Shown: in pieces, positions 17,712 through 26,144 of the stretch
How the letters are laid out: each line of letters opens with the position of its first letter
Numbering within the stretch: the first letter of the stretch is position 1
Assembly (NCBI GenBank): GCA_016401345.1
Contig: JAEACG010000007.1
Location: forward strand, 63,147 to 127,146
Length of the DNA: 64,000 nt
From: Fictibacillus nanhaiensis
GTDB taxonomy: Bacteria > Bacillota > Bacilli > Bacillales > Fictibacillaceae
Reading direction: 5' to 3'
Notes under the pieces: model-generated
What the model was told of the DNA's origin: nothing
The model's input: only the letters and a program-made list of their open reading frames with translations
Database searches by the model: none
Position numbers and translations under genes: made by a program

Positions 17712-17741
17712 AAAACGGTTTCTATTATTGAAATCGTTTTT
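17712..17741 (+). terminator. Terminator after the AbrB-like gene
   Basis: AAAACGGTTTC, loop TATTATT and GAAATCGTTTT form a stem with one mismatch, followed by TTAG. The stem lies 49 bases past the stop. Confidence 0.75.
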
Positions 17742-17928
17742 AGTTTGAACTATTTATTAAACAAATTATACTAATTAACGCGTGAGTAACATTTTTGAAG
17801 TTTTGTATATCAACTATTCAATGATTGACCTTTCTCTCATTATGTTTTAAAATCCGTTCACCAACGGAAAATAATTTTGCTTATTATCCGCATTCTATTG
17901 GTATAGTGTAAGAGTGGGAGTTGAAAGA

Positions 17929-18777
17929 ATGTTTAACTTAGAATTGTTTAACAAGTTACCTGTGAAAATTTTAATTGTAGCCGTTTTAATTATAGTAACC
18001 GCTTATTTTATCCGGAAATCTGTTCAGCTTTTCTTTGACAATACGAGTTTTCTAGATGAAAACCGTGAAGAAACGTTAATGCATTTTACAGATCAAGTTC
18101 TGAAAGTCATCGGTTTGGTGTTCTTCTTCATTTATGTCCTAAGCCATTTCTATGATCTAACTAGACTCGTTACTGGTTCGGTCGTTGTAGCTGGTGCCCT
18201 GGCATTGATCTTCCAGCATATTATCCGTGATTATATTATGGGACTTGCTTATCTGTTTGAGAGACAGATCAACCTTGGCGATTATGTCATCATCAACGGC
18301 AACAGACAAGGGAAAATAGAAGAGATCAGCATGCGTCACCTGAAGATTCGTCAATACGACGGTTATCTCTATACTGTATCCTACGGAAGTATCAATGAAC
18401 TTCAGAACGGAAACCGTGGCATGCGCCGTGTGAACGAAAGTCTTATTCTAAACTATAGACAAAACCCTGACGAGGCTTTTAAAGTGATGGAAGAAGTCGC
18501 AAGAACGTGCAACGAGAAATATAGTGATTACCTCTTAAAGGATTTGAACGGTGAACCCGTTGAGGGTTTTAAGTTCAACCAAATTACCGAATTAAATGTA
18601 GATTATAAAGGACACCGATATTCACTTTCTGGTCTCGTAAAGGAAGCTTATTTTGTGGATGCAAGTAAGCGAGTAAGGTATGAATTAGCACTTGCCGCAT
18701 ATGTAAATCAGTTGGCGATGGCTGAGAACGGTGAAATGGAATTGGATAAACGCACCGATTCCCAAGCATCTCATTAA
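17929..18777 (+). CDS. MscS-type mechanosensitive channel
   Basis: 282 residues. Three hydrophobic segments (about 12-30, 50-75 and 80-105). The last one is the pore-lining helix rich in Gly, Ala and Val (VTGSVVVAGALALIFQH), running into the MscS beta domain with FERQINLGDYVIINGNRQGKIEEISMRHLKIR. The C-terminal domain is a mixed alpha/beta vestibule. It opens under membrane tension to release solutes on osmotic downshock. I start at the ATG at 17929, after GGGAGTTGAAAG; a GTG 15 bases upstream overlaps that site. It is a single gene closed by a convergent terminator. Confidence 0.88.
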   Translation: MFNLELFNKLPVKILIVAVLIIVTAYFIRKSVQLFFDNTSFLDENREETLMHFTDQVLKVIGLVFFFIYVLSHFYDLTRLVTGSVVVAGALALIFQHIIRDYIMGLAYLFERQINLGDYVIINGNRQGKIEEISMRHLKIRQYDGYLYTVSYGSINELQNGNRGMRRVNESLILNYRQNPDEAFKVMEEVARTCNEKYSDYLLKDLNGEPVEGFKFNQITELNVDYKGHRYSLSGLVKEAYFVDASKRVRYELALAAYVNQLAMAENGEMELDKRTDSQASH

Positions 18778-18789
18778 GAAAAAAGTTTA

Positions 18790-18826
18790 ATGAATGCAGG
18801 CTTTAAGGATTGCAGCCTGCATTCAT
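18790..18826. terminator. Bidirectional terminator
   Basis: ATGAATGCAGGCT and AGCCTGCATTCAT are exact complements around an 11-base loop, between convergent MscS and GNAT genes. A-rich and T-rich flanks suit termination from both sides. Confidence 0.85.
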
Positions 18827-18837
18827 ACCTATTAAAT

Positions 18838-19374
18838 TTATATATCCTCATCATTAATAATGGCAAGTACCTGATGATCTTCCCACCTGCCATTAATCTT
18901 CACATTTTTCTTAGAAACTCCTTCTTTATGAAATCCGTTTTTCATTAATAATTTGATTGAGCCGATATTGTGAGGCATCACTTCTGCTTCTAGCCGATGA
19001 AGTTTAAGCTCTTTAAACGCAAAGTCTATAATAAGCGGAAGAGCTTCTGTCATATAACCTTTACCGTTATGAACCTTATCAAGAGAATAACCTACCATTC
19101 CTTTTTGCGCAGGTCCTCTTTCAATCTTGAACAGACCAATCTGTCCGATTAGTTCATGAGTTTCATGAAGAAAAATTCCAAAAGAGTACCCAAGACCGCT
19201 TTCTCTTCGTTCCTCAATTTCTTTTAAGCGTCTTTCTTGCCCATCTAACGAATAAAAATCTGAATCCCGCTCTGGTGCGTATTGTTGAAAAAATTCTTTG
19301 TTCCTACTTTCAATATCAAATAAAGATTGTAGATTAATTATTGTTAGAGGCTTAATATATATGTTCTTCATCAT
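18838..19374 (-). CDS. GNAT N-acetyltransferase, RimJ/RimL type
   Basis: 178 residues. The acetyl-CoA-binding segment is MVGYSLDKVHNGKGYMTEAL (the Q/R-x2-G-x-G/A block appears as HNGKGYMTEA), followed by FKELKLHRLEAEVMPHNIGS and LLMKNGFHKEGV, typical of the RimJ/RimL branch that acetylates protein N termini or related amines. The target is unknown. The start is the ATG at 19374, after GGGGGATAC; an upstream in-frame codon at 19413 has no ribosome site. Confidence 0.88.
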   Translation of the reverse strand: MMKNIYIKPLTIINLQSLFDIESRNKEFFQQYAPERDSDFYSLDGQERRLKEIEERRESGLGYSFGIFLHETHELIGQIGLFKIERGPAQKGMVGYSLDKVHNGKGYMTEALPLIIDFAFKELKLHRLEAEVMPHNIGSIKLLMKNGFHKEGVSKKNVKINGRWEDHQVLAIINDEDI

Positions 19375-19541
19375 GTATCCCCCATGCTTGGTAGTTACCT
19401 TATTTACGTTCAACTTAGCTTAAATAAATCCTCTTAGTTTGAAGTAGACGCTTCGATGTTTAACACATGTACAAAATATGTAGAAGTTTAATTAAAGTAA
19501 TGATATATTATTATAAACATAAAGACTCTATAGGAGAGACA

Positions 19542-19751
19542 ATGATGACTACAAAATTAAATACGTGGATACTAAAACACAATCTAGATCTACAATGGCT
19601 GCAAGAAGCTAGTAAGTTTCCTTCCTATCAAGTGCAGAAACTGTTAAATGACCCCCTCTACAAACCAGACGGTACTACGATGAGAATTGTACTAAGTATT
19701 GTAAAAAAGAAAGAGGACACAGCGAAATTAAGTGATTTTTGGGATGTTTAA
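19542..19751 (+). CDS. Small helix-turn-helix-like protein
   Basis: 69 residues, mostly helical: LNTWILKHNLDLQWLQEAS, then a turn FPSYQVQKLLND and a closing MRIVLSIVKKKE segment ending DFWDV. The pattern resembles single-domain XRE/Cro-like proteins of Bacillus that keep the recognition helix but have a short tail. Two ATG codons stand in a row; AGGAGAGACA precedes them. No neighbour suggests its target. Confidence 0.6.
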   Translation: MMTTKLNTWILKHNLDLQWLQEASKFPSYQVQKLLNDPLYKPDGTTMRIVLSIVKKKEDTAKLSDFWDV

Positions 19752-19850
19752 ATAAAATTTCTAACACATTTTGAGTAAAATAGTGACTTGTCTAGATCAT
19801 TTTACCCTCCAACTGCATCTACTAAAGTATGAAATGTAGGAGGTGCTATC

Positions 19851-20114
19851 TTGGGTAAAGACAAGCATTGTAAGAAAAAGAAGAAAAAAGTAATCTGTTG
19901 TGATCCTGTTTATATCATTGAGGATTCATATACAGAGAAAGAAGTTACTTTCGTTCATCCGATCATTCGTGTAAAACGTGAACACATTAAGTATGTTCGC
20001 CGTGACGTGTATGAGGAGAAAGTAATCAACGAAGTAATCGATCCTGGTTCTCCAACTAAATGCGATTGCAATAAAAAACACAAAAAATGTAAGAAAAAAA
20101 GCAAAAAGAAGTAA
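19851..20114 (+). CDS. Small Lys/Cys-rich protein, possible spore-coat type
   Basis: 87 residues. Basic ends (KHCKKKKKKVICCDP and CDCNKKHKKCKKKSKKK) flank a central segment VHPIIRVKREHIKYVRRDVY with two His. The start is TTG at 19851, 5 bases after AGGAGGTG. Cysteines in both arms and a His/Arg/Tyr core resemble small CotD-like or morphogenetic coat proteins of spore-formers, but I cannot name a family. A strong terminator follows at 20145, so it is a well-formed single transcript. Spore association is an inference. Confidence 0.6.
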   Translation: MGKDKHCKKKKKKVICCDPVYIIEDSYTEKEVTFVHPIIRVKREHIKYVRRDVYEEKVINEVIDPGSPTKCDCNKKHKKCKKKSKKK

Positions 20115-20144
20115 TTTCAAAGTATAATTACTCTTTCTGAATGG

Positions 20145-20172
20145 AACCCCCGACATTATGTTTCGGGGGTTT
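20145..20172 (+). terminator. Strong terminator
   Basis: AACCCCCGA pairs with TCGGGGGTT around an 8-base loop and is followed by TTGCTTTG. It ends the small basic protein gene. Confidence 0.85.
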
Positions 20173-20228
20173 TGCTTTGTTTTGAGATAGAAGTTTTTAC
20201 GGTACGTGTTTTTATCATTCTTACACGT

Positions 20229-20354
20229 TCGCCGATAAATGAGTTGTTACCACCTGTAAAATCGTCTCCACCACCTACGTTGTACAAAACTTCACCGGCA
20301 AATGAATCTTAACCACCTAGGAATTGGAGCTGACCACCTGAAATGGCACAAGTC
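20229..20354. repeat. Degenerate 21-bp-step array, six units
   Basis: In the gene-free stretch 20173-20505, the hexamer CCACCT (or TCGCCG, TCACCG) recurs with starts at 20229, 20250, 20271, 20292, 20313 and 20334, exactly 21 bases apart each time. Four of the six copies read CCACCT. The remaining about 15 bases of each unit vary, though a run like GNAAAT follows the hexamer in several. It differs in sequence from the arrays at 32.85 and 33.76 kb but has the same step. Function unknown. Confidence 0.7.
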
Positions 20355-20505
20355 ACATAAAATAGGCATTAGCATGCTACACTCTCCTATGAAATGCCTC
20401 ACAAAAAAATTCATTTTCTATAGATATAAGTAATTCTTGATTTGATATACTGTTAACGTACATAAAATTCGAATTTTCTACCAATTATAGGAGTTGAGAG
20501 AACAA

Positions 20506-20940
20506 ATGAATGATAATTTTAAGGTGATTGTTGGTGAAGGTAATGCAGAGTTAGATCAACGACTTTCTGATGAATTAGATAAAGTGAACGCTGCAGCTAC
20601 GGCTGGCATCTCTCCTGCTCGGGAGTTGACGGTACAAATTGTAGATAGTCATGGTCAGCTTGCAGCCGGTATGAGTGGATGGACTTGGGGCGTAGCTGCT
20701 GGTATCGCGATGACATGGGTCCGTGAAGATGTGAGAAAAGACGGTCTTGGCACAAAATTGCTACATGATTTTGAACAAGAAGCTATAGAACGAGGTTGTA
20801 CACACGTATTTACTACTTCCTTCACATTTCAAGCACCTGGTTTCTATGAACGACATGGCTATGAAGAACTGTTTCGTTGGGAAGGACTACCGACTCCAAA
20901 TGCGGCAGACATTCATTTTCGCAAGGAACTTAAACCCTAG
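20506..20940 (+). CDS. GNAT N-acetyltransferase
   Basis: 144 residues. The motif V-R-E-D-V-R-K-D-G-L-G-T-K-L-L at about 77-91 is the acetyl-CoA loop (R-x2-G-x-G/A), followed by ERGCTHVFTTSFTFQAPGFY and a final beta strand. The mid-region W-T-W-G-V-A-A-G-I replaces the usual substrate strand. Substrate unknown. The ATG at 20506 has a ribosome site (GGAG) 12 bases upstream, a little far; the TTG at 20494 directly abuts it. A terminator follows at 21042. Confidence 0.87.
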   Translation: MNDNFKVIVGEGNAELDQRLSDELDKVNAAATAGISPARELTVQIVDSHGQLAAGMSGWTWGVAAGIAMTWVREDVRKDGLGTKLLHDFEQEAIERGCTHVFTTSFTFQAPGFYERHGYEELFRWEGLPTPNAADIHFRKELKP

Positions 20941-21041
20941 TAGCTGTAACGGTGATAAGTAAAACCTAAAACGATATTCCTACCTACATCCCCTATTACC
21001 TGCAACAATTTAGTTGAAGATGATTCTTTTAGTCATTTAGG

Positions 21042-21080
21042 AACATGCTCCAGAATACTTTCAAAGTAGCATGTTTTTTT
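21042..21080 (+). terminator. Terminator after the GNAT gene
   Basis: AACATGCT pairs with AGCATGTT and encloses a smaller ACTTT/AAAGT hairpin. TTTTTT follows. Confidence 0.75.
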
Positions 21081-21100
21081 CATAAAGTTAACTTTATGAA
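21079..21100. promoter_or_regulatory. Perfect 22-bp palindrome, likely operator
   Basis: TTCATAAAGTT is followed directly by its exact complement AACTTTATGAA, with no spacer. It lies 21 bases before the ATG of the nucleoside hydrolase gene and after the terminator of the preceding gene, the position of an operator for a dimeric repressor. No regulator gene is adjacent, so the binding protein is unknown. Confidence 0.6.
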
Positions 21101-21121
21101 TTATTTTAAAGGGGCGGTAGT

Positions 21122-22069
21122 ATGTATAACGTTTTACTGTTCTGTGATCCAGGAATCGATGATTCTCTTGCGATTATGTACGCACTGTTAAATCCTAAAG
21201 TAAATGTTGTAGGAATCGTTTCGAGCTATGGAAATGTACCACAACAACAAGCCATACAAAATGTTGCTTATCTTCTACAGCTAGCTGGTAGAGAGGATAT
21301 TCCAATCATCGCTGGTGCAAGAAGTCCGCTTAGTGGTGAGATCGCAATCTTTTATCCGGAAATCCACGGTGAAGAAGGTCTTGGACCGATACGCCCACCA
21401 GACACCGTTCAAAGAGAAGTCGTAAATTTTGACGAAATCTTCAAGATTATAAATTACTATGCTCATAATATTTTCATTGTGGATGTTGGAAGGTCTACCT
21501 CATTGGCCATTGCTTTCTTGTTAGGAGGAGAAGAACAATTACGTAAAGTACGTGGCATCTATTGTATGGGCGGTGCCTTTTTGGTTCCAGGGAACGTAAC
21601 TTCATTAGCCGAAGCAAATTTTCATGGAGATGCGATCGCAGCCAACTTGATCCTCGACAAAGGAAGAAATGTGTATATCACACCTTTGAATGTTACGAAC
21701 TATGCGATTATCAAACCTGAGAATATCGATCAGATTACCTCTCAACCGTTCAATTCTTTCTCTGACTTAATAAAACCTATATTTGAATATTATAACGATG
21801 CATATAAAAAGTTAGACCCTAGCCTTTCCGGTAGTCCGTTGCATGATGTGTTTACTTTGTTTGCCTTAGTTAACCCACAACAAGTTAGGTATGTTAACCG
21901 GGAAGCTTCCGTTTCAATCAATTTTGATAATACAAAAGGAGTAAGTATTGCTGATTTCAGACCAAGGTCTACAGAAGAGACTACTGAAGCTACAGATTTT
22001 ATCGCCATCTCATTTAATTATCAAGCATTTTTAGAAGATTTTATTCAAATTATGACATCTAAGAGATAA
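21122..22069 (+). CDS. Nucleoside hydrolase (IU_nuc_hydro family)
   Basis: 315 residues. The N-terminal calcium-binding motif is CDPGIDDSLAIMYAL (D-x-D-x4-DD type), and SYGNVPQQQAIQNV with the later NVTSLAEANFHGD block completes the active-site pattern of inosine-uridine-preferring hydrolases. The family cleaves the N-glycosidic bond of ribonucleosides for purine or pyrimidine salvage. HDVFTLFALV near the end is the usual His/Asp site. AAAGGGGCGGTAGT precedes the ATG. The gene is single and sits behind the 22-bp palindrome. Confidence 0.9.
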   Translation: MYNVLLFCDPGIDDSLAIMYALLNPKVNVVGIVSSYGNVPQQQAIQNVAYLLQLAGREDIPIIAGARSPLSGEIAIFYPEIHGEEGLGPIRPPDTVQREVVNFDEIFKIINYYAHNIFIVDVGRSTSLAIAFLLGGEEQLRKVRGIYCMGGAFLVPGNVTSLAEANFHGDAIAANLILDKGRNVYITPLNVTNYAIIKPENIDQITSQPFNSFSDLIKPIFEYYNDAYKKLDPSLSGSPLHDVFTLFALVNPQQVRYVNREASVSINFDNTKGVSIADFRPRSTEETTEATDFIAISFNYQAFLEDFIQIMTSKR

Positions 22070-22144
22070 TCGTGTTAATGAGCAGAACATAAGGGTGTGT
22101 CTCATATTTCGGTGAACATCTTCCCTTTCCATACAATAGAACAT

Positions 22145-23254
22145 TTATTCAGTAATACCTGTACGAACTAGTCTAAAATCTACCTTCATAGTATAAGTCA
22201 TATTCTTGTATTTTTCGTGCCATTTCCCTTTTGTTAAGTCTGAATGACGAACGGAACTTCTATAAACTTCGCCAAATCCAAAAATATCTGAGTTGCGTTC
22301 TTGAGAATAAGTAATAACTTTTTTTGCTTCTTTCTTAATCTTATTGTTTAAGGCTTTTTCAAGTTGTTTTACGTTTGTTGGTATTGTCAGATCGACATCA
22401 CCTTGTATTTCGAGCAACCGTGCTTTTATGTTCAGTTGCAGATCGAATTGCGGAATATTTTTATCTTTTAGGCTGAGATCTCTTGAGCTCACGATCATAT
22501 CAATGACAGTTGTAACTTTTTGTTCTTTTCCGTTTTCATCCTTCATTTCAAACGGAAGCTCAATACTGCCAGCATGATACTGATCTCGTATAAGTTTCAC
22601 ATAAAAACTATCATCAGGAGAAAGCTTTCCGACGATCTTGTCGTTCCTCATGACTGCATTTCCCGTAACGCGAATTAACTCTCCATCTCTTTTTAAGATA
22701 GGCAAAATTGGATCAATTCCATCTGAATAATAACTTTGCTGTACTTCCTGAAGAGTAGCATTCGAAATCTGCTCTTTATCTGTTAGCTGTTCAATCTGAT
22801 TAAACAACTGCTGTCCTACGTCTGAAATGTTATGGTATTCATGTTTCAATAAATCCTTAGTTGAACCTTCAACGATGGCAAGGTAGGTAAGGTCACTGAT
22901 GGAAGGGTCTCTCGCAAGTGTGTCAACATATGGTTTAATCCCTCTTTTTGCTATCTCTTCATTGTAGAGAGCCACACGGAGCTGCCCAGATTGTAATTCT
23001 TTAGATGTTTTCAGGTTCGCGTTCAACCTCCCGCCTTTACTTGTCAAACCTTCACTTGAAATAACATCGATATTTCTTACAGCTTCTGGATCGATCTGTA
23101 ACACAACCATTGTCGACCTTATATTGTTGTTCCCTGCTAAATCATAGCCTACTGTAGTAATTAATCCGATATCTTCTAAAATCTTGCGGTCCGCACATCC
23201 AGTAAGGAGTATGAAGATCCATAATATTATTATGTAAATTTTTAGACGCTTCAT
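22145..23254 (-). CDS. Ger(x)C spore germination lipoprotein
   Basis: 369 residues. A lipoprotein signal peptide ends ILLTGC with the lipidated Cys at 20. Then comes the GerAC/GerKC pattern: DIGLITTVGYDLAG at the N-terminal domain, IVGKLSPDDSFYVKLIRD in the middle, and a C-terminal IKARLLEIQGDVDLT domain. It is the C subunit of a germinant receptor in the inner spore membrane. Its start overlaps the stop of the B-subunit gene by 4 bases (ATGA), so the three genes are a tight operon in the order A-B-C. Confidence 0.9.
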   Translation of the reverse strand: MKRLKIYIIILWIFILLTGCADRKILEDIGLITTVGYDLAGNNNIRSTMVVLQIDPEAVRNIDVISSEGLTSKGGRLNANLKTSKELQSGQLRVALYNEEIAKRGIKPYVDTLARDPSISDLTYLAIVEGSTKDLLKHEYHNISDVGQQLFNQIEQLTDKEQISNATLQEVQQSYYSDGIDPILPILKRDGELIRVTGNAVMRNDKIVGKLSPDDSFYVKLIRDQYHAGSIELPFEMKDENGKEQKVTTVIDMIVSSRDLSLKDKNIPQFDLQLNIKARLLEIQGDVDLTIPTNVKQLEKALNNKIKKEAKKVITYSQERNSDIFGFGEVYRSSVRHSDLTKGKWHEKYKNMTYTMKVDFRLVRTGITE

Positions 23255-24360
23255 GTTCCTATCCCCTTATTGAAAACCTTCTTTTTTAGCCAAGCAAAGG
23301 AAAACAAAATAAATGGGTAGCAAGCCACAACGAAAAAAGCACACTTCGCAAAGAGATCATTTAAATGGTTGACTTGTGTTCTTGTTATAATAAGCTGTAC
23401 AGAGATAATAACGATTAGAGAAAATAGCCAAACGCTTCTCTTAATTGAAACTTTGAATACCCTCTCCATTCCACGACAAGCAGACCACATATAGAAGATC
23501 AGATTAGGCAGGATAATGAGCATCCAAAATGTAATCGCTACATATTCAAACCGTTCAATGAAAGGCAGTCGCACAATTTTAAACAATGACAAAGTTGCCC
23601 ATACTGTTTTCTCTAACTGAACTCCGTTAAAATAAGTAATGGCTACAATCATTAACGCTGTATAGATGAACGTGGTAAATAAGATGCCTAGCTGTGCAAA
23701 TTTCATAACCTTCTTCTTTTCTTTTAAATACGGATAGATTATATAAAGGATCTCAAATCCTAGGACTGTAAAAGTCATGTTATATGCACCTTTTAACAAA
23801 CTGATAAGATCGGCTTCAAACATTGGAAGCAAATGATCAATTCGCGCAAATTTTATCGGATAACTAATAAAGAGCAACAACCATAGAGATAGAATAACGC
23901 TAAAAAAGGAAATGCCGATTATGCTTCGAACTCCAGAATTAATGCCATATGTAACGAGAATCAGCATGGACATAGATAGAAACCATAATGGAAGCTCTGG
24001 GAAAATCCATGCTTGAATAACTTCAATATAGTTTCGCAAGACCACAAAAAAGCTAAGAAGTGAGTAAAAAATGTAAAAACAGTTCAAAACTTTACCGATT
24101 AGAATTCCAAATACATCGTGTTGAATTCCATAAAGATCAGTGGAACCATACAACTCTAAGGTCTTGATGATGATGAAGACTAGAAGGCTCGTCGCAACCC
24201 CAGAAATAAGAACGGAAATCCAAGCATCTTGTTGGGCATCTCTATAGATGATACGTTGAAATCCTTGAAGGCCAACACCAACCTGAGTCGTATGAATGAT
24301 AAAGAAGACTAGGAACGCGTTAACCAATTGGTTTGGCTTCATCTTAAGGATAACTTCCAT
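23251..24360 (-). CDS. Germinant receptor B subunit (GerAB-like permease)
   Basis: 369 residues with about ten membrane helices, opening LKMKPNQLVNAFLVFFIIHT and TQVGVGLQGFQRIIYRDA. This N terminus and the later WSACRGMERVFKVS segment match the GerAB branch of the amino acid/polyamine permease superfamily. The B subunit binds the germinant, usually an amino acid or nucleoside; which one cannot be read here. AAAGGAG precedes the ATG at 24360 by 9 bases; an in-frame GTG at 24369 abuts it. Confidence 0.9.
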   Translation of the reverse strand: MEVILKMKPNQLVNAFLVFFIIHTTQVGVGLQGFQRIIYRDAQQDAWISVLISGVATSLLVFIIIKTLELYGSTDLYGIQHDVFGILIGKVLNCFYIFYSLLSFFVVLRNYIEVIQAWIFPELPLWFLSMSMLILVTYGINSGVRSIIGISFFSVILSLWLLLFISYPIKFARIDHLLPMFEADLISLLKGAYNMTFTVLGFEILYIIYPYLKEKKKVMKFAQLGILFTTFIYTALMIVAITYFNGVQLEKTVWATLSLFKIVRLPFIERFEYVAITFWMLIILPNLIFYMWSACRGMERVFKVSIKRSVWLFSLIVIISVQLIITRTQVNHLNDLFAKCAFFVVACYPFILFSFAWLKKKVFNKGIGT

Positions 24361-24375
24361 GCTAGGCACTCCTTT

Positions 24376-25887
24376 CTATTTAACTTTATCCGGGTTATAC
24401 TTATTTCTGTTTTGTGGCCTTGCTAATTGTGGCCGCCGAAAGGTAAATTTGATAGGCAAACGAACAATACTATCTAGCCAGTCAGCGAATCTTGGCGGGT
24501 AAAACGGTGCTAAGTACGGACTTTCCAATGTCGTTAGTCTTAAAAGATGTATAAGAATAATACAGAATCCAAACATAATTCCATAAAAACCCCAAAAACC
24601 AGCAAGAAATAGTAGTGGAAAACGAATAATTCGAATTAAGCTTCCCATCGTATAACTTGGTGTAGTAAAAGACGCCAAAGCACTAAGGGCAACGATAATA
24701 ATCAAAATGTTGCTCGTAAAACCAGCCTGGACTGCTGCTGTTCCAATAACAATACCTCCCACGATACCCATTGTCTGTCCAACTTTCGTGGGTAAACGGG
24801 CTCCTGCTTCACGTAATAGTTCAATGATAAATTCAAGAAGTAACGCTTCAAATAATGGAGGAAATGGTACTCGTGATCTGGATTCTCCTAATGGTACTAA
24901 AAGGGCTTGTGGAATAACTTCATAATGAAAGGAGAGAGCTGCAACGTATAGCGCTGTAAAAAATACGGATAAAAGCATTGCAATAATACGTAATAACCTA
25001 ATAAAACTAGCGATTGGCCATCTTACGTTATAGTCTTCTCTACTTTCAAAAAACTCTATAAACGATAATGGACAAAGAATTGCCATCGTACTTCCCTCTA
25101 CCAAGATAGCTAACTTCCCATTAAGTAATCCATCACATATACGATCTGGTCTCTCAGTTAATAACATTTGAGGGAAGATGGATAACGCATTATCACTAAT
25201 TAACTGGTTTAATACCGCACTGTCTAATAAACCATCCACATCAATAGATTTTATTTTTTCCTTAAACCTTGTGACCATAGCCTGTGAAGCAAGGCCATCT
25301 ATATAAAGTAACGACACTTCCGTATTCGTCCTAGAGCCTATTACAAATCGTTCATTATGAAGATCAGTTGTGGTAATATAACGTCTGATTAGAGATATAT
25401 TAGTAGCTAATGACTCGTTAAATCCAATTTGTGGTCCTACTACCTGTGACTCATTTTCAGGTTTACTTAAAGAACGATTATTATCTGTAGGAATGTTAAT
25501 TAACAATAATGTGCTTGTTTGATCAATATGTATTCCCACACTACCTTTGAGTATCGACAGCATTCCGTTTTTCATACTATAAGACTTTTGTATTTCTGAA
25601 ACTGCAATTTCCGTTATTACGTTCTTTTCTGTGTAGACCTGTACATTTTTTAAGTGTCCAATTATATTCTGATTAAGTTCTTTTATATTTACTTGAGTAT
25701 CGATATAGATAATGGTGAGGTTTGAAATTTTAATCGTTTTAAAATCTGCTGAATAATGTAATTTTTGTTGAATTATTTTTAGAAACTCTACAGAATCGAG
25801 TGGTATATCTGATGAAGTATTCGTTTCTTGTGACTCAACAAATGGTTTTTCTTGAAGTAACTTCTTGATCTCTCTTTTTCTAAACAT
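24376..25887 (-). CDS. Germinant receptor A subunit (GerAA-like)
   Basis: 503 residues. A long soluble N-terminal domain (about 1-285) is followed by several membrane helices around 290-445 and a basic C-terminal tail. Clear GerA signatures: RRYITTTDLHNERFVIGSR, LYIDGLA and FPQMLLTERPDRICDGLLNG, then LVPLGESRSRVPFPPLFEAL. This subunit forms the ion channel of the receptor. It is the first gene of the operon and its start follows GAGGTGAGGTT. The forespore promoter was not identified with confidence. Confidence 0.92.
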   Translation of the reverse strand: MFRKREIKKLLQEKPFVESQETNTSSDIPLDSVEFLKIIQQKLHYSADFKTIKISNLTIIYIDTQVNIKELNQNIIGHLKNVQVYTEKNVITEIAVSEIQKSYSMKNGMLSILKGSVGIHIDQTSTLLLINIPTDNNRSLSKPENESQVVGPQIGFNESLATNISLIRRYITTTDLHNERFVIGSRTNTEVSLLYIDGLASQAMVTRFKEKIKSIDVDGLLDSAVLNQLISDNALSIFPQMLLTERPDRICDGLLNGKLAILVEGSTMAILCPLSFIEFFESREDYNVRWPIASFIRLLRIIAMLLSVFFTALYVAALSFHYEVIPQALLVPLGESRSRVPFPPLFEALLLEFIIELLREAGARLPTKVGQTMGIVGGIVIGTAAVQAGFTSNILIIIVALSALASFTTPSYTMGSLIRIIRFPLLFLAGFWGFYGIMFGFCIILIHLLRLTTLESPYLAPFYPPRFADWLDSIVRLPIKFTFRRPQLARPQNRNKYNPDKVK

Positions 25888-26050
25888 AACCTCACCTCGA
25901 CCATTAGTTTCAACACAAAAGTTTATAATATACTTTAGAAAAATTGAAAATCAATCTGCACATATTATTCAGCATTACTTCTTTTCTCATACAAACTAAA
26001 GAGAAATAGGATTTTACAAATTTGTTACATAATGAACTACAAATAAAAAA

Positions 26051-26070
26051 AGCATTGCAGAAAGCAATAC
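26051..26070 (-). terminator. Second hairpin after the nucleotidyltransferase gene
   Basis: AGCATTGC and GCAATACT pair with one mismatch around AGAAA; on the minus strand TTTTTTTATT follows. It is a backup to the hairpin at 26109. Confidence 0.6.
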
Positions 26071-26108
26071 TCTCATTTATAAAAGTTTTCTTATCTAGAG
26101 CATGAAAG

Positions 26109-26134
26109 AACACCTAGCTACTCAGTTAGGTGTT
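26109..26134 (-). terminator. Terminator of the nucleotidyltransferase gene
   Basis: AACACCTA and TAGGTGTT pair exactly around a 10-base loop, 11 bases past the stop codon; TCTTTC follows on the minus strand. Confidence 0.7.
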
Positions 26135-26144
26135 GGAGGGTACT

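Noticed and set aside
25910-26113. 67-residue minus-strand frame
   Set aside because: It overlaps two terminators and the composition is not that of a coding region.
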